The position numbers were made by a program, and so were the translations under genes. This document shows positions 1 through 8,764 of a stretch of DNA of 37,170 nucleotides, in pieces (within the stretch, counting starts at the first letter, position 1; every line of letters begins with the position of its first letter). The DNA lies in the IMG/VR virus record IMGVR_UViG_3300020433_000020, positions 1-37,170 of that record; one strand, written 5' to 3'. This DNA comes from a virus. Below the pieces are notes generated by a model. The model was not told where the DNA came from and did no database searches. It worked only from the letters and a program-made list of their open reading frames with translations.

Positions 1-10
1 CAATAATGCG

Positions 11-1657
11 ATGAACTACTTTTTTCCTGAGTTCAAGTACACCCTTGATCACAGGGAGATGCCCTATGCTTTGAAAGAGGTACAAAATGGTAAGCCCGTC
101 GGCGAATCTGAGCCTGCACGGGAAGTCTATGTGCGGATTGCGGCGGGCACCGATTCTGTGGTGAGTGAGGGAGAACCGTCGCAGGGTTACTACAAGGTCA
201 AAGAGGACTTTAAGACTAAATCAGAGGGCATTAGCGGTTATGAGATCGAAAACTTGGATAACCCGTTTCAGACCATAAAGACCGAACACTTCCCTTCCCC
301 CAACTCAAGAGGGAGGCTGTCTGCACCCATCAAGGTGGTCTTTCCGTCACAAGCCCAAAAAGACTTCATGGTGATGGTCAAAGTCGCAGCTTGCATCGCA
401 CTGTTGTGTCGAGGTGAGTTAGACAACGACCCTGCCGATGGCGAGCAAAAAGGGGCGTCGGGTTTTTGGAAAGTCTCGCGACAAGTCCTCCAAGGGTTTG
501 GCATGGCTGGCGGTTGGGGTGGTCAGATTTATCAGACAGGTGGCATCACACCGGGCACTTGGGCACCTTCAAAGCTCTCTATTGCTTCCGCAGCCGAGAA
601 TATTGCAGAGGCGTTTCAAAGGCGGTCGGGAGCTATTCCTGACGCGGTGTTCGATGCATTGGTAGCAGCGCATGGTAAGAACCTGCTTTTTCATATGGGG
701 GCAGATCGAACACACCCGCTTGTCGATGGCACCATCAAATCTTTCAAGGCAACCTGCGGTGCATCTGATTCCAATAAATATATTTTTGATTCACAAGGCG
801 CGAAGACCTTATTCGAGCATTGCAACACATTCGAGACCAAGGATGACCGTTACGTCGGCGCACACCTGAATGTTCATGCCCCATGGAGCAACGATACGGA
901 CATGGGAACAGTGATTAAGGAGTACAACACCCTTGGAAATATATCCAATGGTGTGCTGGACAGCTATTTCTCGGTCCTTGAAATGGGACAAGTTGAGATG
1001 GAAGAGGTGCCTGTCTTTGTCGGTGCTGTAAAGGCTGATTACAGCGAAAGTGAGATGGTTACGGGTCTTGAAGAGGGGAATGCGGTTATTATCCCTGCTC
1101 GGAACTGCTTTACCAGAGCACAGTTAGACTCAGCGTTAGCTGTTCTAAACGTCGCAACCGCAGGCGTTACAGAGGGTCAATGGATTGCCATCCGCCCATT
1201 GGAAACACTGTTACTTCCAGTCGAAGAGTTCCTTGAAAAACTGTTGAACTGGTTGAAGACCGTCCGCGATGGGCTGCTTGCCATCATCAAGCAGATTCTC
1301 GATTACATTCGGATGATTGAAGCGCGAATCTTGGAGATCCAGCAACTCATCCGTAAGATTCAAGGGATTCTTCGCATGTTCGCGGACTTCACCGTGTCCG
1401 CAGAGCTTCACATGCTTGTGTGTACGGGGGCGGGAACGCAAGGTCTGATTGCTGAGTTCATGCAGTCTGAAAACAAACCCCAAGACGGTAAAGGTGCGGT
1501 TGGTACGGGTGCTGTGGTCGTGGCAGGAGGGTTGCCACTCATCATTCTCGACCTGTTGAAAGCCATCTTTGCTGCTACCGACAGTCCGGGGGCGTCCACA
1601 GGAGACGGTGGTGGTGGTCCTGATGCCGCTGCGTTGCTGGCGGATGAGGGCTTGTAA
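11..1657 (+). CDS. Putative virion/baseplate-associated protein, 548 aa, unknown function
   Basis: I do not recognise a named family. The first ~390 residues are a mixed globular region. Residues ~405-455 form a continuous amphipathic helix rich in L, I, K, R and E (for example LLNWLKTVRDGLLAIIKQIL), probably a coiled coil or helical bundle. Residues ~498-522 are a Gly/Val/Leu/Ile-rich hydrophobic stretch that could touch a membrane or pack in a core, followed by a Gly/Asp/Ala-rich tail. The start is the ATG at 11: the bases ATGA at 11-14 would overlap the stop of an upstream gene, as happens at the right end of the window. The reading frame is however open to the left edge, so a start outside the window is possible. 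Its stop overlaps the next start (TAATG), suggesting translational coupling. The position just before gp25 and baseplate J genes suggests a tail or baseplate role; this is inference. Confidence 0.75.
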   Translation: MNYFFPEFKYTLDHREMPYALKEVQNGKPVGESEPAREVYVRIAAGTDSVVSEGEPSQGYYKVKEDFKTKSEGISGYEIENLDNPFQTIKTEHFPSPNSRGRLSAPIKVVFPSQAQKDFMVMVKVAACIALLCRGELDNDPADGEQKGASGFWKVSRQVLQGFGMAGGWGGQIYQTGGITPGTWAPSKLSIASAAENIAEAFQRRSGAIPDAVFDALVAAHGKNLLFHMGADRTHPLVDGTIKSFKATCGASDSNKYIFDSQGAKTLFEHCNTFETKDDRYVGAHLNVHAPWSNDTDMGTVIKEYNTLGNISNGVLDSYFSVLEMGQVEMEEVPVFVGAVKADYSESEMVTGLEEGNAVIIPARNCFTRAQLDSALAVLNVATAGVTEGQWIAIRPLETLLLPVEEFLEKLLNWLKTVRDGLLAIIKQILDYIRMIEARILEIQQLIRKIQGILRMFADFTVSAELHMLVCTGAGTQGLIAEFMQSENKPQDGKGAVGTGAVVVAGGLPLIILDLLKAIFAATDSPGASTGDGGGGPDAAALLADEGL

Positions 1658-2604
1658 TGGCGTTCAATTGGCTTGGTATTTTCGGTGTATCAGACTACCT
1701 ACACCTCCGTCAGTTTCTCTTAGAGGAACTTCGGAGCGTAAGCTCCCACGCACTACAACTCGACACAGAGATTCATCGAATCGGAAAGGTGCGGGTTATT
1801 TGGGGTAAAGACGCGAACGGCAACGCCACAGAACAGCGTTTGGGCTTCATGATTGATAACGCCGCATCAAGCCTTGGGAAGTTGCTGCGAGCTTATATTG
1901 CTCAAGGCGGCAACCCGTTTGATATTTGCGACTACTTTGATCCCGAAGAGGGTGTTGTCTGGGACGCAGATGAGTCTGGAGCACTCGTAATCAAGTACAA
2001 GCAACCCTACGGGGGGTTGCTTACAGTCAAGACCCGTGAGAACCCGACAAGCGGTTTCGACGCGGGTGGTGAATTGATCTGGCATAAGAACAGTCGGTTG
2101 AGAATCGGAAAGACACCCGCTAATGATCGTGCTGAGTTGATAGCAGAGCGTATTGTGAGTGCCAGAGGGTGGGCAAACAGCGCAATCAAGCAAAAGCGAT
2201 CAAACATCGAGTGGCAGATTATCAAGCTGCTTGATCTCAGAGAACAGCTCCGCGATGAGCGTCGCTTTGTTTTGGGCCAAGCGGTCGCAGACTTGGTTTC
2301 GGGGTACGAACTTACCGAAGAGTTCACGTCTAAATACACGCTGAAAGAACACCTCCAAACCCTCGACGACATTTTGTTTGAGGCGGACCAAGAAACGGGT
2401 TTACCGGTATACGGGCTGTTGAATATCCAAAACCTGCAAAAAGGCTTCTACGACTACATCACCCCACCCCGACAAAAGATGGAAGACGATTGGGTTGCGA
2501 TGAAGGTTCCTTCATTGATGGTGATGCGCGGAGAAGACCGCGTGGACGTACTTGACGGAATTGCTGCCCCTAACGACGGAACCGAAGTAGACCCCGAAAG
2601 ATAG
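1657..2604 (+). CDS. Putative virion/baseplate-associated protein, 315 aa, unknown function
   Basis: No named family is recognised. The start ATG shares its A with the TAA stop of the preceding gene, and a GATGAGGG stretch at 1643-1650 can act as ribosome binding site. The N-terminal ~170 residues are mixed alpha/beta; residues ~175-265 are strongly helical and charged (for example LLDLREQLRDERRF). The C-terminus is acidic (GTEVDPER). There is no signal peptide and no membrane segment. The tight coupling to the preceding gene and the baseplate genes that follow suggest that the two products act together in the tail, perhaps at the tube-baseplate junction; that is inference from order alone. 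Confidence 0.75.
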   Translation: MAFNWLGIFGVSDYLHLRQFLLEELRSVSSHALQLDTEIHRIGKVRVIWGKDANGNATEQRLGFMIDNAASSLGKLLRAYIAQGGNPFDICDYFDPEEGVVWDADESGALVIKYKQPYGGLLTVKTRENPTSGFDAGGELIWHKNSRLRIGKTPANDRAELIAERIVSARGWANSAIKQKRSNIEWQIIKLLDLREQLRDERRFVLGQAVADLVSGYELTEEFTSKYTLKEHLQTLDDILFEADQETGLPVYGLLNIQNLQKGFYDYITPPRQKMEDDWVAMKVPSLMVMRGEDRVDVLDGIAAPNDGTEVDPER

Positions 2605-2618
2605 CGGGTTGGTTTGTC

Positions 2619-2643
2619 TGTCTATAGCTTCCCTTGAACAGAA
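2619..2643 (+). promoter_or_regulatory. Shared upstream element, copy 1 (before gp25-like gene)
   Basis: TGTCTATA, five variable bases, then CCTTGAACAGAA: the same 8 + 12 bases with the same spacing occur at 23986-24010. It lies in the 51-base gap before the gp25-like gene and ends 12 bases before its ATG. It may be a phage late promoter (TCTATA as a -10-like box) or a 5' leader element; the sequence alone does not decide. Confidence 0.45.
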
Positions 2644-2644
2644 C

Positions 2645-2652
2645 AAAGGAAG
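2645..2652 (+). promoter_or_regulatory. Ribosome binding site of the gp25-like gene
   Basis: AAAGGAAG lies three bases before the ATG at 2656 (its core AGGA is five away), directly after the shared upstream element, and supports this start. Confidence 0.55.
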
Positions 2653-2655
2653 CCC

Positions 2656-3738
2656 ATGTCTGTCGAGTTCCAATTAGCCTATACCTGCCCACACGAGATG
2701 ATTCGGGAACCCGCTCGTCTTGCGCCTGATGGGGTGACGCTGATTACGTCTCAAACCGCATTGAGCGAAGGTGTGCGGGTTTACATGAACGATGTGGAAG
2801 TCCCAGCCGAGGGGCTTCAATCGCCAGCCACGCTAATTGCGGGATCGGCTGGACCCTACCGCATCTTTGCCGATGCGCGAGATTTAGAGGTCGTCTATCA
2901 AGGCGTGTCAAAGGGTCTGGAGCTACCAATCGGCTCAATCAAAGCCTCCGAACTTGCAAAGTTGATGGATAGGCTATTTGACGAGGTGGAAGTAACGGTG
3001 GCTAACGGTCGGCTCCAACTGAAAGACAATAAGGAAGTGGGCAAGACCAGCGCGGTTAAAGTATCGGGTCGGGCTGCGGAAACGGTTGGGTTTAGCGGAC
3101 AGCGTGTGGCGCGCGGACGAGAGGTCGCGCCCCCTTGGTCTGTTGGCTTGAGGGATCGATTTCTCACTGTGAGCTACCCACGATTTGCATACCCCCCAAA
3201 GCAGCGCAATAACGTGCGTTTTGAGGTCAGCTATTTCACCGAAGCTCACCGTTGCCGACGGTGTATGGCTACCCGAGTTGAGAATGACTTTAGGGTAGAC
3301 GTCAACGGGGAGCTTCGTCTAATCAATAACGAGGACTTGCTGTACCAGTCATGCTTGAAAGCACTGTTGACAGAGCGGGGGAGCAACCCCCAACACTCGT
3401 GGTACGGCAGCACCATCATGAACCTCATTGGCACAAAAGCCGTTGGGGGAATGGCGTCTGTCATCTCTTCTGAGATCAAGCGGGTACTGGACACGCATAA
3501 AGGTCTTCAAGAGCAGCAAGCCAACTATCAGAACGTGACGATGGAAGAGCGGCTTTATAGCGTCCGAGACATTCAAGTCATGAGGCATCAAAACGACCCC
3601 TCCACGTTCATGTGTGAGGTGGTGGTTCAAAACTACTCAGGTAAGCCCGTTCGTTTGAGTGTTGTGTATACCGTCCCTGGCGCGAATGGCATGATTACAA
3701 GTGGCGGTAAAGTAATCAAACAGATGGGGAGTTACTGA
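2656..3738 (+). CDS. Baseplate wedge protein, gp25/gpW-like, with N-terminal extension
   Basis: Likely baseplate wedge subunit, equivalent to T4 gp25 or P2 gpW, which joins the baseplate wedge to the sheath in contractile tails. The gp25-like part is the C-terminal ~140 residues (from ~220): LLYQSCLKALLTERGSNP followed by WYGSTIMNLIG matches the family pattern of a helix, 'T..G' and 'YGS', then ~100 residues further on a strand pair ending in VVVQNYSGKPVRLSVVY. T4 gp25 is only about 130 residues, so the first ~200 are an extra domain, with a VGFSGQRVARGREVAPPW segment at ~150-170 and a CRRC pair at ~203. The start is supported by AAAGGAAG at 2645-2652. Its TGA stop overlaps the next ATG. Assignment rests on pattern recognition, not on a search. 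Confidence 0.68.
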   Translation: MSVEFQLAYTCPHEMIREPARLAPDGVTLITSQTALSEGVRVYMNDVEVPAEGLQSPATLIAGSAGPYRIFADARDLEVVYQGVSKGLELPIGSIKASELAKLMDRLFDEVEVTVANGRLQLKDNKEVGKTSAVKVSGRAAETVGFSGQRVARGREVAPPWSVGLRDRFLTVSYPRFAYPPKQRNNVRFEVSYFTEAHRCRRCMATRVENDFRVDVNGELRLINNEDLLYQSCLKALLTERGSNPQHSWYGSTIMNLIGTKAVGGMASVISSEIKRVLDTHKGLQEQQANYQNVTMEERLYSVRDIQVMRHQNDPSTFMCEVVVQNYSGKPVRLSVVYTVPGANGMITSGGKVIKQMGSY

Positions 3739-6700
3739 TGGCCATTACATTTGCGCTTCCAGACGGAAGAAATCTGAGCAAGGCGGCAATCTCTACCACT
3801 CGCGACTATCGGTTCATTACGGGAACCTACAATGAAAGCGACACGGTAAGTTTGCAGGTTTCCATTCGAGGTAAAGCCTTCAGTACGGATCCCGATCTCA
3901 TCTCGTTTTCGGATGGTGGTTTCATTGTCCCGAACCCGGAAGCCTACCCCGATGGCTTGGCGTTGTATTCGGGAAGCAATGAAGTCAAACTGCAATCGAC
4001 CAACTTGAAGGGCATGGTTGCAGATCAAGGTCAGCTTGATTTGATCTTGGTGAAGGAAACCGTTGCGGCATCGTTACCGTTAGCCCCGACCGGAATCAAA
4101 GCTGAGTCCTATCGGGGGTTTACACGCATCACGCTTGAGGCGGTGTCCGATACAGAGAACTTGATCGGGTACAACTTCTACGCGGCCCTGTCGTCGGGCG
4201 GTGGGGATGAGGGTTACTCTCAGATCAACGTAGACCCAGTTTCAGTCCCAACAGTAAACCGCTATGAGCAACCGCTTGCAGAAATGGACGTAGACCTCGT
4301 CGTCGCAAGAGATGAAGACGGCAATCTGCTCAAGAACCCCCAAGTCTTACACGTCGTTGCAGAGCAAGCAGACTTGGGCACTCAGGAGATCATCAAACGA
4401 GAAATCGATGAGGTGATGGTAGTTACTGACGACATGGACAAGCTGCGACTTCAAATGCAAGTCCAGCAATATTACCGAACAGAAACATATAGCTTTGACC
4501 ATGACCGTAAGGCGTCTGAGATCAACTCGCCTCGCACAGTGACAAACAACTTTTTTGCGTCAATGCCTGACGAAGAACCGCTGTATTACGTGGTGACGTC
4601 CCTGTACTTGAATGACGGCGTAGAAACTGAATCTCCGTACTCCGTGGAAGTCGAAGCGCGTCCAATGACGGTGATGGCTGAAAAAGGCAACTTCCCCGTT
4701 GTCACTAAAGACGACATGCTTCAAAAGATGGCGGTAGATATTTACCGAGCAAACCCAAGCATCTCTTTTCAGCCAGGCACAGTGATTCGCGACGTGGTTG
4801 TCGATCCCGTTCTCAATGAGGCGCAACGTATTCGCCTTGTCGTGGACTTTCTCCACCGAGCGTCGTCGCTTCACACGCTTTTGGAGATCGACGACCCGAA
4901 TCGAGTCGGTGAAAGCATCAGTGCCCCTGAGTCGCCGTACAAATCCGCCCTTGCTTCCGCGCTCCACCTCAGCTCTTCTGTTGCAGTGCAGCCCATCATT
5001 GACGGGTGTTTCGACAAATTGGCGGCTAACTACGGTGTTGTAAGGCGAATCGGCTCCAAGGCGCGTGGAGAAGTCACGTTCTTTGTAAGGGAGTTGGATA
5101 AGACTTATCAGATCCCATTGGGCACACGAGTCTCTGGCGGGTCGGTGTTCTTGACCACCTCATCGACAGCGATGAACTTTGAGAACGCCGCAGCTTATTA
5201 CAACCCGACCACCAAACGATATTCTGTCACCGTTGGTGTCGTCGCGCTCAATGCAGGGTCGAGCGGTAACGTGAACTCAGGTGCGATTAGTTCAACCCCC
5301 CTCGCGGGTCTTAGTGTCTCTAACGCTGCCCCCACCTTCGGGGGTGCGGACGGTGAAAGCAACGCAGTGCTGGCAAACCGCGCATTGGTCCGCATCGCTT
5401 CGGTCGATACGGGCACAAAGCGTGGGTACTACCAAGCGGTTGCTGGTATTTCGGGTGTCTTGGAAGCCTTTTGCGTCGGTGCTGGCGATGATTTGATGCG
5501 GCGTGATTTCGACGAAACCTACGGCAAGCACCTTGGGGGCAAAGTTGACGTCTGGATTCGAGGCGAGAAGACAACCAAAATCTCAGACACCTTCGCGTTT
5601 ACCTTTGAGACCAAGCAAAACGTCCAATTTGAGTTGGTCCATCTCGACAGTCTGACCTTTCGAGCATTGGATAACACCTTGTCTCTTGAAAACCCCATTG
5701 TGGAGATGCTGGACTACCAGACACCAAAGCTGGGGCTAATGAACGCAAGTACAGGCGAATACTTTGACCTGACAGATATTGAGATCGTTGACTACAACAT
5801 CATTCGATTGTCTATCGACTTGCCACAACCCGCCGTGGATTTCTCAGACGTCATTCTCGGCGATTACCGATACCGAACAGGGTCTTCTTACGTTTTTGCC
5901 CGCCAACCCGTCACAGAGATCGAGTCGTTGGTGGGAACCGTGACAGGAGAATTGAGTGCTGCGACATACACATTGACCAGAGCAAACCCCCCAACGACAA
6001 CGGGGTTCTCAAGGAAAGCTGAGGACTTCGTCAAGATTATTGCGCCAACAGACCCCGATAGTGATGCGGTCGTTCCGACAGGTGATCTGATTGAGGTCGT
6101 TGATGAGTCTCATGTGCTTGTCGGTGAGCACTTGGAGTATCTTGCAAATCTGGGCGGGATCAACCTTACTGTACGCGTCACATCAGAAGATGGGGCCACA
6201 GAATATCGTGGTCCTTACCATCCTTCCGGCATTTACGACTACACGCTTATTGAAGGAGACCAGACGACACCGCTCGCCATCAAGCGAGTCGAAGGGCGTG
6301 ACATTGAAGACGGGCAAACCGTCATGGTGTCGTACAAGCACGATGAGAACTTCACCATCAAATACAGAAGCAACCTCATCATTTCGACAACGCAAGATAC
6401 CATTGACGACATGAAGCACTTGGCTGCCGATGTGCTCATCAAGGAAGCCATCCCAGTCACCATTGATTTGACTGCCACGGTTATAGCTAAGCGTGGTTAC
6501 ACGCCTTCCGAGGTAGACGCCGCAATTCGGATCAGCTTGGAAACATTGTTTGCTGGATTGAACATGGGTGATCCCGTTCGCCAGTCGGATATTGTGGAAG
6601 CCATCGATAGCTCTGATGGTGTGTCTTACGTGATCTTACCGCTGACAAAAATGGCTTTGGGTGATGCTTCTTACGTCGTGCAAGAGTCGTTGGCGAGCAA

Positions 6701-7226
6701 TCAAGTGGGGGATCACTCGCTTTTGCTTCGGTGGTCGAACAATAAAACCAACGTCTTTTTGATTCAGGAAGAGTTGAACCACAACACCACCGCAGGGGGC
6801 GGCAGCGATCAAGGCAACTACCGCATGGTTGAAAAAGACGGCTTCAAACTCGACGTGTTGGACAGCGCGCCACACCTGTTGGGCGCATCACCACACCAAG
6901 CGTTTATCATCGGTCAGGGTGGCTTACCGATCCCGCAATACTCAGACAACGAAACGATCCGAAGTCAGGGGTATGTGACCGAAGATGAGATCGCCACAAG
7001 GCGAAAAGAGCTAACCGCTAACCGCGTGCTGGTAAGTTTGCCTGTTGGTGAGTCACCGCTTGATTCAGAGTTTAGGGTCACTTACGGCGTCTCTAATGAC
7101 CGTGGAGCCATGGACTTGGAGTGTGGTCCTACATCGTACTTTGTACTGGGAGAGGTCACGCTGTCCTTCGATGAGGATCGCGCAAATGCCACCCGCCTTA
7201 GTTCAAGCGTGAGTCGGAGCTACTAA
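3738..7226 (+). CDS. Baseplate J/gp6-like protein, 1162 aa, with Fn3-like segment
   Basis: Baseplate J family (P2 gpJ, T4 gp6), the wedge protein that dimerises into the ring around the hub. The core is at ~440-560: IPLGTRVSGGSVFLTT, then LNAGSSGNVNSGAIS, then FGGADGESNAVLANRALVRI, the usual order of J motifs. A second conserved part, at ~905-975 (VTIDLTATVIAKRGYTPSEV and GDPVRQSDIVEAIDSSDGV), matches the J C-terminal domain. Residues ~113-310 look like one fibronectin type III fold with a long inserted loop: the front strands lie near 113-165 and the closing strands (YYVVTSLYLNDGVETES) near 280-310. At 1162 residues it is far larger than typical J proteins (300-660), with extra material in the middle and at the end. 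It starts on a TGATG overlap with GGGGAG upstream and ends on a TAATG overlap. Confidence 0.88.
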   Translation: MAITFALPDGRNLSKAAISTTRDYRFITGTYNESDTVSLQVSIRGKAFSTDPDLISFSDGGFIVPNPEAYPDGLALYSGSNEVKLQSTNLKGMVADQGQLDLILVKETVAASLPLAPTGIKAESYRGFTRITLEAVSDTENLIGYNFYAALSSGGGDEGYSQINVDPVSVPTVNRYEQPLAEMDVDLVVARDEDGNLLKNPQVLHVVAEQADLGTQEIIKREIDEVMVVTDDMDKLRLQMQVQQYYRTETYSFDHDRKASEINSPRTVTNNFFASMPDEEPLYYVVTSLYLNDGVETESPYSVEVEARPMTVMAEKGNFPVVTKDDMLQKMAVDIYRANPSISFQPGTVIRDVVVDPVLNEAQRIRLVVDFLHRASSLHTLLEIDDPNRVGESISAPESPYKSALASALHLSSSVAVQPIIDGCFDKLAANYGVVRRIGSKARGEVTFFVRELDKTYQIPLGTRVSGGSVFLTTSSTAMNFENAAAYYNPTTKRYSVTVGVVALNAGSSGNVNSGAISSTPLAGLSVSNAAPTFGGADGESNAVLANRALVRIASVDTGTKRGYYQAVAGISGVLEAFCVGAGDDLMRRDFDETYGKHLGGKVDVWIRGEKTTKISDTFAFTFETKQNVQFELVHLDSLTFRALDNTLSLENPIVEMLDYQTPKLGLMNASTGEYFDLTDIEIVDYNIIRLSIDLPQPAVDFSDVILGDYRYRTGSSYVFARQPVTEIESLVGTVTGELSAATYTLTRANPPTTTGFSRKAEDFVKIIAPTDPDSDAVVPTGDLIEVVDESHVLVGEHLEYLANLGGINLTVRVTSEDGATEYRGPYHPSGIYDYTLIEGDQTTPLAIKRVEGRDIEDGQTVMVSYKHDENFTIKYRSNLIISTTQDTIDDMKHLAADVLIKEAIPVTIDLTATVIAKRGYTPSEVDAAIRISLETLFAGLNMGDPVRQSDIVEAIDSSDGVSYVILPLTKMALGDASYVVQESLASNQVGDHSLLLRWSNNKTNVFLIQEELNHNTTAGGGSDQGNYRMVEKDGFKLDVLDSAPHLLGASPHQAFIIGQGGLPIPQYSDNETIRSQGYVTEDEIATRRKELTANRVLVSLPVGESPLDSEFRVTYGVSNDRGAMDLECGPTSYFVLGEVTLSFDEDRANATRLSSSVSRSY

Positions 7227-8752
7227 TGGCATATGACGACGACGATAAGAAAAGCCCGAGGTATCTTGGCAGGCGTCTAACAAACAACATTCAAGACCCC
7301 TCACCCCCATCGGCAACCAGTGCCACCGCTACAGACCGAATGCGTCAAATCGAAGACGCCATCATGGTCCAACTGTTCAACCGTCTGCCATCGAACTATG
7401 TCTCAAAGGCGCAAGGTCCGATCTACACCAACGTGTTTAGAGCGATTGCAAAGCAACTGGCAGAGTATCAAGTCGAAGCAGAGTTAGCAGCGGACGACCC
7501 AAGGTATGACCTGACACGACCAGAGTATCTGTACCAGATACTTGGTCAGGTGGTCTTTCCAGATTCCATGCGTCCAAGGTCTGAGGTCATCGACGTAGAC
7601 GGCGACGTTTCTCTCCGCAGCTTTCTTAGAGAGATGGTCATTTTGCTCATCGAAGGCTCCCGCAAAGACCCTGTAGAAAAGGGTGTGGGGCTTCTATCAG
7701 ACATTGGGATCGACATTGTAGAAAACGTCGCGTTTGAGGGTAAGCCGGGATCCGGCGTCGGGCTGGAAGACCAATTCGAGATCGAGGTCAACGCGGTATC
7801 GCCTAAGCATACGCTGAAAGACGCACACCACCACTGGCACCGTATCCGCGTCAACTCAAACGGGGACGGCAAAACATACGGCACTTATTCAAGCGATGGC
7901 TCAGAAGACTACCACTGCCATGAGATCAAGGACTTCGAGATTCAACCTCATGTGGCAGCCGACTTGTCTGAGCACTCTCACGACTTCGTGCAGGCGTTTC
8001 CAGACAACCCATTCATTCTACAGCACAACGTCAAGCTAATCCTACAAGCTCTAAAGCCCGCACACCTGCTTTACCAGTACCGTCATTTCTTCGTTGAGTT
8101 TTACGGTGAGGTGTTTCAGGACGACCTGACGTGGGACTATTTCACTTGGAAATACCAAGACTTACGAAAGAACTGGCGAGGTGCGAAAAGTATTACGGGA
8201 ACGGCTCGAACGGGAGAGGGAAACAAAACCTTTCTCATTGATCCCGAAAGAGACTTTATCAACGTACTGCCGGGGTCTCCCTTAGAAATCCTTAGCGGCG
8301 ACAATGCTTCCGAATATAGGGTCAAAGAAGTTCACCGCCTCCCCTACCCGACAGACATGGTGGCGAGAAGTTACACGACTTCACCCACGGGTTTGGTTGG
8401 AACTGCCATTGTGAAAGACAGTGTGATCTACGACAAAACCGTTGACCCGTACGGAAACCCGACGCCAGTGAATTTAGGGGCTATTGCAGAAGACGAGGTG
8501 TTCACTTTTACTGAGGGGCCTAACCTTGGTGCCTATCGAGTTGAGATGGTGCTTGGATCTAACGGCGGCTTACCAGGTAAGGGTGAGTGGTCCTCAACTG
8601 AGCTTTTGATCTCACACTCGATTCTGGAAGTACGACCGCCGATGCCATACCGCGTCGATACTCAGTCTTACAGTGTCAGTGTAGATAGACTCGGGAGTGC
8701 TGTGCCTGAAAAGGTAGAATCAGAAACAGTATCCGAACAGTTTTACTTGTGA
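7226..8752 (+). CDS. Tail/baseplate protein following J (tail protein I or gp53 position), His-rich
   Basis: The N-terminal helical part (residues ~38-112, with VQLFNRLPSNYV and PEYLYQILGQVVFPD) and the place directly after baseplate J suggest the role filled by P2 gpI or T4 gp53, a baseplate periphery protein that connects to fibres. Sequence similarity to those families is not obvious by eye. Residues 201-252 hold clustered histidines: HHHWH at 201-205, HCH at 230-232 and HSH at 250-252, with a GDGKT turn between, reminiscent of metal-binding His motifs in tail tips. The C-terminal ~190 residues are beta-rich. The start overlaps the preceding stop (TAATG). The N-terminus is very acidic (MAYDDDDKK). 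Confidence 0.65.
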   Translation: MAYDDDDKKSPRYLGRRLTNNIQDPSPPSATSATATDRMRQIEDAIMVQLFNRLPSNYVSKAQGPIYTNVFRAIAKQLAEYQVEAELAADDPRYDLTRPEYLYQILGQVVFPDSMRPRSEVIDVDGDVSLRSFLREMVILLIEGSRKDPVEKGVGLLSDIGIDIVENVAFEGKPGSGVGLEDQFEIEVNAVSPKHTLKDAHHHWHRIRVNSNGDGKTYGTYSSDGSEDYHCHEIKDFEIQPHVAADLSEHSHDFVQAFPDNPFILQHNVKLILQALKPAHLLYQYRHFFVEFYGEVFQDDLTWDYFTWKYQDLRKNWRGAKSITGTARTGEGNKTFLIDPERDFINVLPGSPLEILSGDNASEYRVKEVHRLPYPTDMVARSYTTSPTGLVGTAIVKDSVIYDKTVDPYGNPTPVNLGAIAEDEVFTFTEGPNLGAYRVEMVLGSNGGLPGKGEWSSTELLISHSILEVRPPMPYRVDTQSYSVSVDRLGSAVPEKVESETVSEQFYL

Positions 8753-8764
8753 TGAGGCAGTGAC

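Noticed and set aside
2656-8752. Chromosomal contractile injection system instead of a phage
   Set aside because: gp25- and J-like proteins also occur in such systems, but the large fibre block and lack of the usual AAA ATPase, sheath and toxin genes nearby favour a phage. It cannot be fully excluded from this window.
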